Position numbers and translations under genes: made by a program
Assembly (NCBI RefSeq): GCF_027943255.1
Contig: NC_072893.1
Location: 43,732,001 to 43,796,000 of the forward strand
Reading direction: 5' to 3'
DNA: 64,000 nt
Origin: Anastrepha obliqua
Taxonomy: Eukaryota; Arthropoda; Insecta; Diptera; Tephritidae
The notes under the pieces: generated by a model
Told to the model about the DNA's origin: nothing
Database searches by the model: none
Seen by the model: only the letters and a program-made list of their open reading frames with translations
Shown: positions 18,861-30,162 of the stretch, in pieces
Layout of the letters: each line of letters opens with the position of its first letter
Numbering within the stretch: the stretch's first letter is position 1

Positions 18861-20137
18861 GACTTATTTATTTTGGACTTCGTCTTGTATTCCTGTTATC
18901 AGTAGCTATGCTTTTCTTGCTGAAACTTTTGCAATTAGAACGAAATTATAAAAAAAAAGTTTTCAAACGATACTCGTTTTCTTATGAAAATTCAATTGTC
19001 CAACTCCCACAGATTACAATCCTTCACTGCGGATATAAAATTTCAATGACTCTTCAAAAAATTGAGTTATTATTATTATTATTCGTACCTTAAAATAATA
19101 GAGAACAATTTCTATTTTAGAAGGATCTAATGCAATAAAATATATTTTTATATCACACTACAACAATGAATTCAAGCAATGCTAGAAGCCAGCCAACTTA
19201 TTTGCAAAATATTGTATGATATTAATAATATTTACTCAAGCGCATTCGTACTGAAACATATCAAGTGAAATTATTTAAGGATCATTAAACGTAAGTAACA
19301 ACAATCACACGCTCGAGTGGTGCACAATCAGTGCTAAGGCGAAGAAAAGCTTAAGTTGCGACTAGACAAACAAGTAGCAAAAGTCAAAGCACTCATAAGT
19401 ATGATAGAAAAGCAAAGCATATGAGGCACAAGGCAAGCGGATTTATATCATAATGCCCAAAATATGTACTGTGTGAAAGCATATTCATATAATATTAACT
19501 GCCGGAGGTAGGCTATGTAGTTTAATGTACTACTTATTAGCGAAATTTACGAGAATATATTTATAAAGTGCATACCCTGTAGGAAAACTCGAGGGCACCG
19601 AATTTGTGTGTTGCTATTGCCTTTATAGCAGCGACTACTTTGAGTTTCTGTGCTTTCCACACTGGCTTTTGCTGGTATAAAAAACAACGAATAGAATACT
19701 GAGGTGTGGCCAACATCAGACCACTAACCCGCGAAATTGCTGACGTCCCAAGGCATCTGACAGCGGTTTATTTACGACAACAGAAAATTGTGTTAGTGAT
19801 ATAAGAAAAAATCAACGCAACCACCGCCCCTTTGTGTTACTTCGGTGCCGTCTGAACAACGACTGATTGGAAGAGCATGAAAATACGTGTGAAATGCGCG
19901 GACAGAATTCCGCAGTGGAATCCCCGACAAGGTTGGGTATAGCTCACTACATAATTAGTGCAATAAGCGGATTGTCAAACTGAAAAACTCAATGCTTAGT
20001 GATTCTGTAAACCTTATTTTAATGACACAAAAAAGTAATAGTGGATAATTTTAGTGATATTGCGCAATGCCTAACCCTGATCCATGATGACGTGACAGCC
20101 AAAGTTAGTCTCACAAATTTTGCCAAACCTTATAATA
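18861..20137. other. AT-rich spacer, nothing recognised
   Basis: Includes an ATT/TTA triplet run near 19068-19083. There is no supported frame, terminal repeat or RNA. Confidence 0.35.
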
Positions 20138-20519
20138 AAAGGTGGTTAAGTTTCAAGTGCCGGTACTGATTTTGAATAAAATACACTTTTTTTAAGGAAT
20201 TATTGTCATTTTCTTTATCATGATAATATTGGTATGGTTCATTTACACATGGAGCAGAATATAGGCCACATGGCCGCCGCGGCCTCAACGGCACACCTCC
20301 ATCCGATGGTCGAAATTTCCGATGACGCTGAGGCATAATGAGGTTCTATGCCATTAATGTACCGAATTACGAGTATCTCATCCCTTAGCTCTTGAATTGT
20401 TGCTGGCTTATCGACGCACACCTTTTCTTTCAAATAACCCCAAAGAAAGAAGTCCAACGATGTCGTTGACGTTTAGGTGTGGTTCACATTCAACATCGGC
20501 CCTTGAAATTTAACCGCAC
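20138..20519 (-). mobile_element. DD41D-derived MITE, copy 1 (382 bp, no SINE)
   Basis: Inverted ends (aaaggtggttaagtttcaag at left; the complement of gtgcggttaaatttcaaggg at right) are flanked by TA. On the minus strand the element holds only the last part of a DD41D mariner-like transposase: LDFFLWGYLKEKVCVDKPATIQELRDEI, INGIEP, HRM-like end. It then has a short 3' region. The same structure, with the same junction gccgatgttgaatgtgaacc joining the 5' end to the C-terminal coding part, occurs at 39341-40016. The two copies therefore belong to one deletion-derived non-autonomous family mobilised in trans. Confidence 0.75.
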
Positions 20520-20764
20520 TATCTTCCTTGGTACGAATTACATGCTCCAATTTTTTATATGGAAGAATAAGCCATAACACTAACGCAATGCATTCACTTG
20601 AAACTTGCACTTGGTTATACTAAAATTGAATGGCTTATAAAACTGTGCATACAGAAAAATTCTTAAAATTCTGGTTAAAAGTTGAAAGTTTCGTTGTGAT
20701 TTTGAAAAATTTAGTACAAAATTTGAAGCGTTACCTGATGTAGTTTTTGTTGTAGTACGAACTA

Positions 20765-21629
20765 CAGGGTGGGCCACATAGCGTTTACTTTTTGAACCAC
20801 CTATTTTTTTGAGAATGGTAACACAAATGACATGTCAAATGTGTTCATAATTTACTTAAAGGTTTGACATTTACGAAATCGGATGCTATACGCTTGAACA
20901 AAATTAGGAAATATTGAAAACCTATTTCCAAAGTGGTGAGTCTTCTTCTTCTTTTCTGATTTTCACATCGGTGGCTACGTCAATAAGCAAAATTGTCGGA
21001 TTTGGGGCTTAGAAAATCCAGACGTTACTGTAGAGAAGCAATCACAAACGAGCCACTGTTTGGTGCGGTTTTTGGTCTGGCGGCATAATCGAGCCATTTT
21101 TTTTCGAAAATGAGCGAGGAGCCGCGGTTACAGTAAATGGCAAGCGTTACCGTGACATGCTCAACGAGTTGTTTCCAAAAATTGAAGACGATGACATGGA
21201 CGACATTTGGTTTCAACAGAACGGTGCAACTTATCACACTGCCAAAGTTTCACTCGAACTTCCAGCCGAAATTCCGATATCAATTGGCCGCCTCGGAGCT
21301 GTGATTTAAGCCCGTGGGACTATTTTTTGTGGAGAACCGTTAAGGACAAATGCTATGCGAACCATCCAGAGACGATTGATGCTTTAAAACGCGAAATCGA
21401 AGTTGCCATTCATGAAATCGGAGCCCAAGCAATCGAAAATGTGCATAAAAATTGGGTTGATCGAATGGCCTACTGTAAAGCCAGTCGCAGTCATTTGAAC
21501 GATATTATTTTTCATTCATAAATGACAATGTTCAATCTTCAAAATAATAAAAAAAGTTTGAAAAAATATTGATTAGTTTTTTTTTTTTTATAGCCGATTC
21601 AAAAAGCAAATTTTACATGGCCCACCCTA
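20765..21629 (+). mobile_element. Internally deleted DD41D mariner-like element (865 bp)
   Basis: The terminal repeats cagggtgggccacat and (complement) tagggtgggccatgt are flanked by TA. Remaining transposase pieces: GGYVNKQNCRIWG after a lost SDEAHF, AVTVNGKRYRDMLNELFPKIED, DDIWFQQNGATYHTAKV, then in another frame INWPPRSCDLSPWDYFLW, AIENVHKNWVDRMAYCKASRSHLNDIIF. The N-terminal DNA-binding half is deleted, the second catalytic Asp is Asn (QQNGA) and the spacing to the third is shortened. The element cannot encode an active enzyme, though both ends remain. Confidence 0.8.
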
Positions 21630-21859
21630 TATATTGTTATAAAAAAAACTTTGCGTTGCCAAATTACGAACGCAATGGGGTGTATATGTAAAGAGATCGT
21701 AGAGATACGACTTAATAGTTAGGTTAGGGCGAGTAAAAGCTGATGGCGAATTCTATAGGATGATGTTATTTGTGGAGCTGCATAAATTTTTAATAATTTT
21801 AATAGTATGGCTTAAGATCTAAAAAATCTACAATCGGTCAGATATTCATAATACGTATT

Positions 21860-22510
21860 GGAAAAGACCTATGGCAAGCGTTGTCGGAATTTGGTATCCC
21901 CGATAAACTAATACGGCTATACAAACTCACGTTGCTCAATACTTGCAGCACCGTCAGACCTCCCCGAGCCCTTTGGTACCAAACGAGGTTACAGACAGGG
22001 TGACTCGCTGTCGTGTGACTTCTTTAACCTGATGTTGGACAGGATTGTGCGAGCCGCCGAACTTAATGCCAAAGCACAATTTTTTATAAGAGCGTACAAT
22101 TGTTGACGTATGCCGATGATATTGACACGATCGGCCTTAACAAAGGCGCTGTTAGTTCTTCCTTTTCCAAACTGGATAAAGAAGCAAAGCGAATCTGTCT
22201 TGACATCAAAAAAACCGGCGGCGTACTCGCGCATCGGCACCTATGTCACTGTTGACAGTTATTATTTCGAGGTTGTAAAAGACTTCTTTTATCTAGGATC
22301 AACCAACATCAACACCGATAACAATGCCAGCTTTGAAATAGAGAGCGCAGGGTATGTGAACTTCCAGTGCATTTGCTTTAGCGGAGGTCGGGCATTGTTC
22401 GCGAGGTTCTTCGAACACCCGACGACAGAGACTGGACTTGTACAGGACAAGTGTTCATCCATCGTCAAATGGGAAGCAGTAATAACATTTGCGGTCTCAG
22501 TCCTGAAAGT
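21860..22510 (+). pseudogene. RTE-like LINE fragment with RT core
   Basis: Across three frames: LWQALSEFGIPDKLIRLYKLTLLNTCSTV, RQGDSLSCDFFNLMLDRIVRAAELNAKAQ, LLTYADDIDTIGLNKGAVSSSFSKLDKEAKRICLDIKK, then RIGTYVTVDSYYFEVVKDFFYLGSTNINTDNNASFEIESAG. The catalytic YADD is kept (about 22107), but frame shifts and a stop make it non-functional. The sequence upstream of the family's C-terminal block at 1419-2021 would match this piece, so both belong to one RTE-like family. A Jockey-like fragment follows directly. Confidence 0.75.
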
Positions 22511-22534
22511 GTGATCCACAAATATTGACTATAA

Positions 22535-23050
22535 ATAATAAAGTCATTAAATATGATACAAGAGCCAAATATTTAGGCAAATAATTGTGGCAAAACTGAC
22601 CTGGAAGGAGCATATACTTCAAAAGAGAAATGAAGTTAAAAACAGATTCACACAACTCTACTGGCTACTACGAAACGACTCGCGACTTTCACATGGTAAT
22701 AAATTGTTAATCTGCAAAACTGTTATAACTCCGATCTGAAAATATGGCATCAAACTATGGGGAACAGCAAGCAAATCAAACCTTAAAATAATGCAACGAC
22801 TACAATCAAAAACCCTAAGGACTATCACAAACGCAGGCTGGTACATAACCAATGAAAATATACACATGGACCTCAAAATTAAATTTATGGAAGACGTCAT
22901 TGGAGAATGCAGCACAAATCATATTCACAGACTACTAACACACACAAACAAAGATATGCTGAAAATTCCACATTCAGAACTGCAAAAACGAAGACTAAAA
23001 GGAATAAATCCGACAGCCCTAGCAGATACTTCATCACTAAAATAAATACC
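22535..23050 (+). pseudogene. Jockey-like LINE, RT C-terminal fragment and 3' UTR
   Basis: The frame reads TRAKYLG, TWKEHILQKRNEVKNRFTQLYWLLRND, LLICKTVITPIWKYGIKLWGTASKSNLKIMQRLQSKTLRTITNAGWYITNENIHMDL, then HRLLTHTNKDMLKIPHSELQKRRLKGINP. This block order is that of the Jockey clade after the RT palm. The last 85 codons (22791-23045) are uninterrupted; one stop lies earlier. It is 5'-truncated just before AKYLG. The AT-rich 3' UTR probably runs to about 23265. Confidence 0.75.
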
Positions 23051-23439
23051 AACTTGTTCTACGTTTTATGTATAATAATATAATTTTTATTTGTATTTAT
23101 CCGTCCTATGTCATATAATTCTTATATGCATTATCCCTCTTATGCTGTAAAAAGAAATGTACTTTAAATAATGATTTACTGTTACGCTTATATTTCCATA
23201 ATTGTTATAAAAATTAATAAGTGTCGAAAGTTGACAGATGTAATAAATTGGAAAAAAGAAAAAACAAAGTCCCGACGAAACTGCAACAAAATGACATACC
23301 ACCAGACTCAAACTGCTTTAGACAAACAAATATTTGAACAGACGCTTGAGAAAAGCACACACTTCAATATCGGATCGAAAACAGGAAGATATTTTGCAAA
23401 TTTTCCGACGTACCATTTACTACAAAAACACTGAGGAAG
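23051..23439. other. Jockey 3' UTR and unassigned AT-rich DNA
   Basis: The first part is probably the Jockey 3' UTR. The stretch 23270-23440 carries a lysine/threonine-rich frame with no motif I recognise. Confidence 0.3.
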
Positions 23440-23719
23440 AAATGGGTATTATCGAAGGTGTAGAAGCTTGGACAATGACAACATCCGCTGAAGCGTTTTT
23501 TTTGAGTGTTTGAGAGAAAGATTCTGTGGAAGATTTTTAGACCTCTGCACGTTAGAAACGGCGAGTGTCGCAGGCGATGGAACGATGAGCTCTATGAGCT
23601 TTACGGCAGCATAGACATAGCGCAGCGAATAAAGATCCAGCGGCTGTGTTGGCTGGGTCATGTCGTCAGAACGCTTAAGCATGACAAACTCTCCGTCTCT
23701 GGTGGTAGTAGAAGAGAGA
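23440..23719 (+). pseudogene. RTE-like LINE C-terminus, left part (split by Jockey)
   Basis: The same C-terminal block as at 1.6 kb: EAWTMTTSAEA, LERKILWKIFRPLHVRNGECRRRWNDELYELYGSIDIAQRIKIQRLCWLGHVV. It breaks at 23719 at the Jockey insertion and resumes at 25496. Frames are shifted once near a T-run at 23497. Confidence 0.75.
23703..23719. repeat. Target-site duplication (left, diverged) of the nested Jockey
   Basis: tggtagtagaagagaga here and tggtagcagaggaaaga at 25496-25512 agree at 14 of 17 positions, and all three differences are transitions. Both match the GGSRG-coding stretch of the RTE target. Confidence 0.8.
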
Positions 23720-25495
23720 TTTTTTTTTTATAACCTTTTGTTTTTGTTTCTATTTCAACTTAAAATATTTAAAATTTTTCTTTCTTTTTGGGTTTCAACA
23801 GTATTTAGAAGCCAATACCACTATACACCTTTTTTTTAAATTAACTCATTATTTAATTATATATTTATTCATTCTTATTCATAAAATTGTGACACTATTT
23901 AAATCTTCAGGTCAGTTGGTCGTTTGCGCTTAAGTCTCCTCGTCTCGGTTTCCTCTTTTAATGGAAGTTGCCGAATTTTCCTATTAGAATCTTTTAGTAG
24001 TCGATTTGTGTGTCTTAAGCTGTTGTTGCGTATTTCTTCATAGACTGTTTTTACAATAAGTTCTGGATGGATATTATCATTTAGTATACGAGTATACCAT
24101 TCTGCTTTTGATATTATACGAAGTATCTAATTTTGCGTTTTTTGTATAATTTTTATATTTTTACTGCTCGCAGTTCCCCAAAGCTCTGAGCCATATTTCC
24201 ATATTGGTGTTATATTGTAATTACTTTGTATATTATATTAGTATATTATTTTCTAGTGAGAGCGTTGAATTTTTTCCGAAAAGCCAATGAAGTTGTTTAA
24301 ACTTAGTCTTGATTTCGCGTCGCTCTTGTCCAATGTGTAACTTCCAGTTAAGTGTATTGTCTATAATCATACCCAAGTATTTTGCCTTTGGGTCGTGATT
24401 TATTCTTTATGAATATTGGATTGTAGTGGTTTTTTCTCTTGTTAGTGTATGTGACGTGGGCGGTTTTATCTTCGTTTATCTTGATTCCCCATTTCTCGAA
24501 CCATTGAGTGGTGTTATCAAGAAATTCTCGAAATTTATAAGCAGCCGTTCTTGGATCTTTATCTGATACTAGCAAGACAGTATCGTCTGTAAATGTTTCT
24601 ATTAGAGAGTTCTTAGTTGCCGATTTAGGGATATCAGCTGCATAAAGAAGGTAAAGAATCGGCCCAAGGACACTACCTTGCGGTACACCTGCTTTCATTG
24701 TTAGTATATCAGAATACTTATCTTCGAATTTTACATAAAATTGTTTTCCTTTAATATAACTTTTCATTAATTTGTAGTAGTCTGTTGGTAAATAAGTCAA
24801 GAGATTTTGTAGAAGTCCTGCGTGCCATACTGTGTCAAAATCTTTGGCTACGTCGAGATATACTGCTTGACAAGTTCGTTTTTTATCGATGTCTTCAAAA
24901 ATTTTGTTTGTAACTCTGTGAACTTGTTGGATGGTGGAATGTTTTTGCCTGAATCCGAATTGGTGGCAAGGTATTATTTTGTCCTTTTGTATAATGGGAT
25001 CGATTCTGTCAAAAAGTAACTTTTCAAAAAATTTTGATAATACTGGTAGTAGACTTATAGGTCTGTATGAGGTTACTTGCGTAGAATCTTTGCATGGTTT
25101 TGGTATTGCGATAATTTGAGCAATTTTCCATACTTTTTGGGAAATATTTTAAGTTCAATATTTGATTGCACAAGTTCCTTATATAGATAAGCCTCTTCTC
25201 TGTGAGTTTTCTTAAAATTTTTCCAGTTATTAGGTCCTATCCTGGCGACTTCTTAGGATCAGTTCTCTTACATATGCATTGTTTTATTTATTTTTTGGTT
25301 TGCATGGATTTTCTTTTGCGTGGGTAGGGAAAAGGATTACATTAGATGTGTTCTAGTCCAGCTGCCATCAAATTTTCTGATAGGTGATTTGTATGAAATT
25401 TTATTTTCGATTTTGCTTGAAGCTTCCATAGCGAATAGTTTGTCGTTATACCGGGTCCAAGATTTTCGATGAGTCTCTAAAGTTTCATACTTTTA
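23720..25495 (-). mobile_element. Jockey-like LINE inserted in an RTE-like LINE
   Basis: The minus-strand element begins, in sense, near 25495 and ends in a poly(A) seen as the T-run at 23720-23729. It is 5'-truncated, with a duplication on both sides. Sense order: a thumb-less start with LITGKILRKL, VWKIAQIIAIPKP, SYRPISLLPVLSKFFEKLL, HQFGFRQKHSTIQQVHRV, AVYLDVAKDFDTVWHAGLL, MKAGVPQGSVLGPILYLLYAADIP, ETFTDDTVLLVSD, NWKLHIGQERREIKTKFKQLHWL, PIWKYGSELWGTASSKN, and a basic end RRLKRKRPTDL. The RT motifs read through without a stop from about 25120 to 24348. One stop, two frame changes and the missing endonuclease make it dead. Confidence 0.85.
24348..25120 (-). pseudogene. Jockey-like reverse transcriptase core (truncated)
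   Basis: The RT fingers-palm region of the nested Jockey copy. The frame is open from about 25120 to the stop at 24348 and holds SYRPISLLP, FRQKHST, YLDVAKDFD, PQGSVLGP and the catalytic TDD (in FTDDTVLL; families usually have FADD). Upstream (about 25240) PG is followed by a stop, where Jockey proteins usually have an aromatic or Asn residue. Downstream the frame shifts at KGKILGYDYR, where AKYLG is expected. No start codon is meaningful because the 5' end is missing. Confidence 0.75.
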
Positions 25496-25645
25496 TGGTA
25501 GCAGAGGAAAGATCAGGGGGGAAAGAAGTTAATTTCACTTGGTGTGTCCAACTGGCACCGGTTAGCGCGAGAAAAAAAACGACTGGCGCGCATTTTTAAA
25601 CTCAGCCAAAATCGTTTTAGCGGTTGTTACGCTGAATGTTGAATG
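25496..25645 (+). pseudogene. RTE-like LINE C-terminus and tail, right part
   Basis: This resumes the RTE frame after the Jockey: GSRG, LGVSNWHRLARKKNDWRAFLNSAKIV, followed by the degraded family tail (gcggttgttacgc). It starts with the second duplication copy. Confidence 0.75.
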
Positions 25646-27023
25646 CTGAAAGTGAAATTCTGTATTTAAAAATAGCGCTTTGCTTCCATAATTTAGCATT
25701 CTGTGTTTGAAATGAGACTGAATGTCTCAGTAGAAATCTCTCTTCTATGTATTTGTGCAATGAACATCACATTTTGAAAATAAAATACATAGATACCATA
25801 CATAAATACCATTGAAAATGGTCTGTGTTGCGAAGTGAATTGTAGTAGTCAAACTCTTATTTGTCTTAAATCAGATCTATGTTTCGCTATTTCGTCTCTT
25901 TTCCTAAGGGGTACTAGATGGCAACGTGTGAGAGCGGTGAATGTGACTGATGCCATATATGAAATATGACATGAAATAAGAGAATGTAATAAATCAAAAT
26001 ATGCACTCTTGTACTGGGCGCCCCACTTAGGATTTTTGTTATGCCTGTGCCTATATTTACATCCATATGTGTGCATAATTACGTGAGTTTTCGTAGTAAT
26101 TGTTAATGTTTGCTTCGCATCAGTGTTTACCCACACACTTGACATCAAAATGAAAGATATTTAATTAAATAAATTCTTAAAGAAAGTACTTGGAAACAAA
26201 ATTGCTTTCCTACTTCCTGCCTTGAAATTTCTTCCTCAGATTTGAGAACATATTTTTCTTTTAATTTTATTCTGGTATTCAATTTAAATTTTGAAGAATT
26301 TTTGTGCATTCAATTTATGGTTGCCAAACGTTGCACATTTACTCAGAAATTACCAAAAATAGCAGCCAATATCTTGCGTCTATGCGGGTTTGTGTCCTCA
26401 AACCGTTTCCCACATTTTTTTATTAAATTTTATTTTATTTTATGTTTACACAGATCGTCTCACAAGTGCATGGCGCTTGCATTATATTATATGATATTTG
26501 TCGTCTTATGCATACATACGTACGCATAAAGCACCACACCAGGCCACATTGGCAAGTGCCCTCATTCTGTGCTCTCGCCGCAAGTATTTTTCATATTGTT
26601 TTCTCCTCTCTATGTTTTGACAGGTTGTTGTCACTTATACGGTTGGCTCATGGATAGAAAGATATTCGTATTTGTGCTTGTGTTTTGTATATCAGGATGG
26701 CATCTAAAGCTATATACGTGCAAGTGCGCATATGTATTGGCAAGAGCGGCTAACCAAGTTGTGGGCGAATATTTTAGCAGGGCCTTTAAAGTTGGAGTTA
26801 TTTTTTTTTCTAAATTCAAATGAAAAACATATTTTGATCGGACATTCTTTATCAGTTTATTGGCCTTTGCAGTATTGTTGGTATAAACGAATCAAAAACA
26901 CAATTGTTGTGCCCCTGTTGTGCCCCTGAAAAGTTCCATATGAATGTAAATCTGCAATATTGATCGCCAGCTACACTTCGTGGGTGGCAGTCTTCATATA
27001 TCTTCAAACACCATCGTTGTAAT
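25646..27023. other. AT-rich spacer, nothing recognised
   Basis: No supported frame or repeat boundaries. The short frames here contain no motif that I know. Confidence 0.35.
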
Positions 27024-27647
27024 ATTGGGTTGAGGAATAAGTTCATATTGGAATACCCAGGAGGCAAAAATCAAAATTTCCGACACCTGTTCTCTTTGCT
27101 CTTCATCCAGGTCAAAAAGCTGCAGCAAAAGTTCAAAAATGGCGACTTTAACGTCTATGACACGTCCCGCAGCGGAAGGCTTTCTGAATTCGATAAAGAA
27201 CGTCTCAACTCTCTTTTGAAGGAGAAAGGTCACCAAACCAGTCGTTAAGTGGCGGAAAAAATGAATTGCGATCATAAAACGATTCTAAATCACGTTCATT
27301 GAATGCGATTTAGCGTCAAAATGGGAACCAGGGTGTCTCATGAGCTCAATAAAAAAACACAGAAAGTCGCCTTCAAAGTGCTTCTCAGTATCTTGCCCAC
27401 CATCGAGCAAATCGCGGTTATAAACAATGCCGTTGTACCGAACCGTCAAGGGATATAAGAAATGGTGCCTATACATCAATATGAAGTAAAGAAAGTAGTG
27501 GGTGACCCCAGGAGATACACCACAGCCGATAGTCAAGACGAATCTTCATCCACAGAAAAAGAGGATACGTGTTTGCTGGGACTGGGAGGAGGGGGCAGAT
27601 GCACTGGGAAATGCTCGCAAAGATTGCCACGGTCTACAAGGGGCTCT
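27024..27647 (+). pseudogene. irritans-type mariner, left part (split by a LINE)
   Basis: It starts with a terminal-repeat-like ttgggttgaggaataagttc, as does the element at 63692. The transposase then runs, with frame changes, through KFKNGDFNVYDTSRSGRLSEFDKERLNSLLKEKGHQTSR, VAEKMNCDHKTILNHVH, GTRVSHELNKKTQKVAFKVL, PGDTPQPIVKTNLHPQK, VCWDW and MHWEMLAKIATVYKGLY. The first helix-turn-helix is mostly deleted. The block with the first catalytic Asp is not recognisable. The sequence stops at 27647 where the LINE enters. Confidence 0.75.
27637..27647. repeat. Diverged target-site duplication, left copy
   Basis: caaggggctct here and caaagagctct at 29067-29077 agree at 9 of 11 positions. Both match the KELY-coding stretch of the split mariner. 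Confidence 0.55.
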
Positions 27648-29066
27648 ACTTCCAAAATTAAACAACCACGTTCTCCCGCTTTCATCGGAAGTTAGGTAAC
27701 TTGGAGTGATACTTGACTCCAAACTCAATTGGAAGCTACACATTGAAAATCTGGTAGAGAAGACCGGAAAGGCCAAAAATGGGGACTCACGCCACAGGTG
27801 GTGCAGTACAACGCAGTGATTTTGCCAATTTTAACGTATGAATATCAGGTAATATCACTAAGCTGGGGAGGGTGCAAAGGGTTGCATGGATTGGCATCAC
27901 CGGAGCATAAAAAACTTGCCCCACTGATATCCTGAATGTCATTTTGCACTTACTTCGCCTCTTACGTTATTTCCATCGCAGCTCAAAGTTAGGAGGTTGG
28001 CCTCTGGCGGCAATCTCTCAAGGGACATGGTAGCATTTTCGAGCAGTTAACATCGTATTTTTTCGAACTTCGAATAGATCTCTATATCTGCAAACTAGAG
28101 TTTGAGAGTCGTGCTAGGGCAATCTTTCCAAATAGACAGGATTAAATCGAGGGGGAAATCTGCACCGAAGCTTGCGCCTCTGTCTTCACTGACGGTTCCA
28201 AGATGGAATCAGGAGTCGGAGCAGGGGTTTTCTCTAAAGCCGCCAATTTATCTATCTCTTTTAAACTATCGAATACTGCTAGTGTTTTTCAAGCAGAAGT
28301 CTTTTCCATCCTGCAGGCATGCAAAATGCTTAGGGAACGCGGGAGTGAAGAAGATATTAACATTTTCTACCATAGTTAAGCCGTCATCAGGGCTCTGACG
28401 ATACCATGGTGCAGAATCAAGCTGGTAAACTCTTGTAAGAAGGAGATCAAATCTCTTAGGTGTGCAGGTAGCATTTCTCTGATCTGGGTTTCAGGACATA
28501 GGAACATAGAGGGAAATAAAATTGCTGAAGAACCAGGAAGGGGGCTGAATTGGACTCAGAGATCTCTTACCCGGGCCTCGGCATTCCCGAGTCAGTTGTT
28601 AAAGGGGAACTGCACAAATTATTTCTCAGGAAAGTACAGAAAAGATGTAGCTCCATTTCATCATGTGCTATTTCAAAAGCCCTTTGGCCCCAGTACAACA
28701 TACGTAACACCCATTCCATTTCCAAACTTGTAGCTGTGTTTAACGGCCACTGGACAATCGGTACACACGCGGGGAAGCTAGGGTTACTATTTAACCTCCA
28801 TTCCAGAAACTGTGGCGACCTTACAGTGGAGAACACTATTTAACACTTTCATTCACGGGGTGTTCCTTTCTTCGACAGCCTGGGGTAGTGCGCCTTAATC
28901 GAATCAATCTTCTCCATTACATCAACAGCTCTGGTTGTAGGCTGTAGCTGCTGGCTGTAGATATCTGGCTGTTGAAGGTCTCATAATGGTATCAAAACGG
29001 CGCTTTAATGCTACTTGAGAAGTGCCTGACTTGCACTTCAACCATTTCACCTACCTACCTACCTTG
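27648..29066 (+). mobile_element. RNase H-bearing LINE (I/LOA-like) nested in mariner
   Basis: A 5'-truncated LINE. Frames give SSEVRYLGVILDSKLNWKLHIENLVEKTGKA (after the RT palm), GLTPQVVQYNAVILPILTY, then an RNase H domain: SVFTDGSKMESGVGAGVFSK (first Asp), VFQAEVFSILQACK (Glu), INIFYHS then a stop (expected DSQ), and SLIWVSGHRNIEGNKIAEE (expected ADE). Next comes HWTIGTHAGKLGLLF from the C-terminal zinc tail, and a 3' UTR ending in (TACC)n at 29050-29064. Several stops show decay. The same family lies on the minus strand at 49405-50390. Confidence 0.75.
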
Positions 29067-29402
29067 CAAAGAGCTCTGCCCAGCTACACCACGTGAATGA
29101 GACTGCAAAGACCTGACCGATATGGTCAAACCTCATTCCTTCACGACAATGACAGGCGTTATGTTGCATAAGTCTTCAAAGACGCACTCCGAGAAATGAA
29201 CTCGAATGGGAGGTCCTACAGCACCCGCCGTAGTCTTCGGAACTTGCACCGACCGATTACCATGTTTTCCGCTCCTCTCCTCCCTGTCAAACCATATGAA
29301 GGACGTTACCTTTGATAACAAAACTGTCCTTGAAAACTCACTCAAGAACTTCTTTGACACCCGACCAGGGGATTTCGGGCGGAACGGCATCAACAAATTT
29401 GT
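29067..29402 (+). pseudogene. irritans-type mariner, right part
   Basis: This continues the split transposase: RPDRYGQT, FLHDND (second catalytic Asp block), ALRE, ELEWEVLQHPP then a stop and SSELAPTDYHVF (third Asp kept; YSPD changed), SLSNHMKDVTFDN, NFFDTRPGDFGRNGINKF. The final codons and right terminal repeat are absent: after 29402 the sequence no longer matches. It is inactive. Confidence 0.75.
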
Positions 29403-29927
29403 GTTTAAACAAAAAATTCCCCACCCTAATATGTGGCGGATGCAACAGCCAAACAAGAAGTGAGTGCGAGGCTCTAGGCGGGAAATGTGGTCTCCTTATT
29501 ACTACACAAGTCTCTAAACTGCTGAGGAAAGACCCAAATGTATCTACACTAGTAAGCTTTATGTGCCTTATAAAAGGCATTTTCTCTATACTGATTAAAA
29601 GATTTGAAATTTTCATAAAAAATTGTTGAACTTATTTTAAAGAAAATTTTAAAGTTAAATTTACAGAAATTTCGAAAAAAAGTTCGTAGGAAAACTAACT
29701 GTATTTTCGTAAAAAAATATTAAAATTAAATAGGAAAAAATTAATTTTAGTAAGTCCCTGTTATATAGTTATTGGACGCAGTGTAAATGTATGAATAATG
29801 AATGAAAGTTTCCAAAGAACTGCTGCGGGAATGCTTAAGGATTTTTATTATTTTGGTCAAATTTGCGATGACATTTAAGCACTATTGGTGGCCCTTCTAG
29901 GCAATTTCATGCTGAATATTATCCCTC
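29403..29927. other. Spacer, AT-rich, nothing recognised
   Basis: After the mariner break the frames contain no motif I know. 29560-29780 is very A/T rich. Confidence 0.35.
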
Positions 29928-29940
29928 GATGGTTCCATTG

Positions 29941-29993
29941 TTAAACTCGGCCAAAATCGCGTAAGCGGTTATCGCGCCAATTAAGAAGAAGAA
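29941..29993 (+). mobile_element. 53-bp RTE-like LINE 3'-end insertion
   Basis: Only the last bases of the RTE-like family (ttaaactcggccaaaatcgc ... cgcgccaatta, then AAG repeats) are present. The copy is flanked by gatggttccattg (29928-29940) and gacggttcaattg (29994-30006), 11 of 13 identical. It looks like a complete but extremely 5'-truncated insertion. Confidence 0.75.
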
Positions 29994-30162
29994 GACGGTT
30001 CAATTGCTACTGGTTCATTCAATTAAACTGTATCTTTTTAATGGGCTTACGGAAGATATTCCAAAAGCCGTAAGGCAGGGTTTCAGAGAATTTCGTTTGG
30101 CAGGGTGACCCGAGGTACCGTCTCGTGGAAACTGTATATCGTCAGTAGCCATACCACAAATA

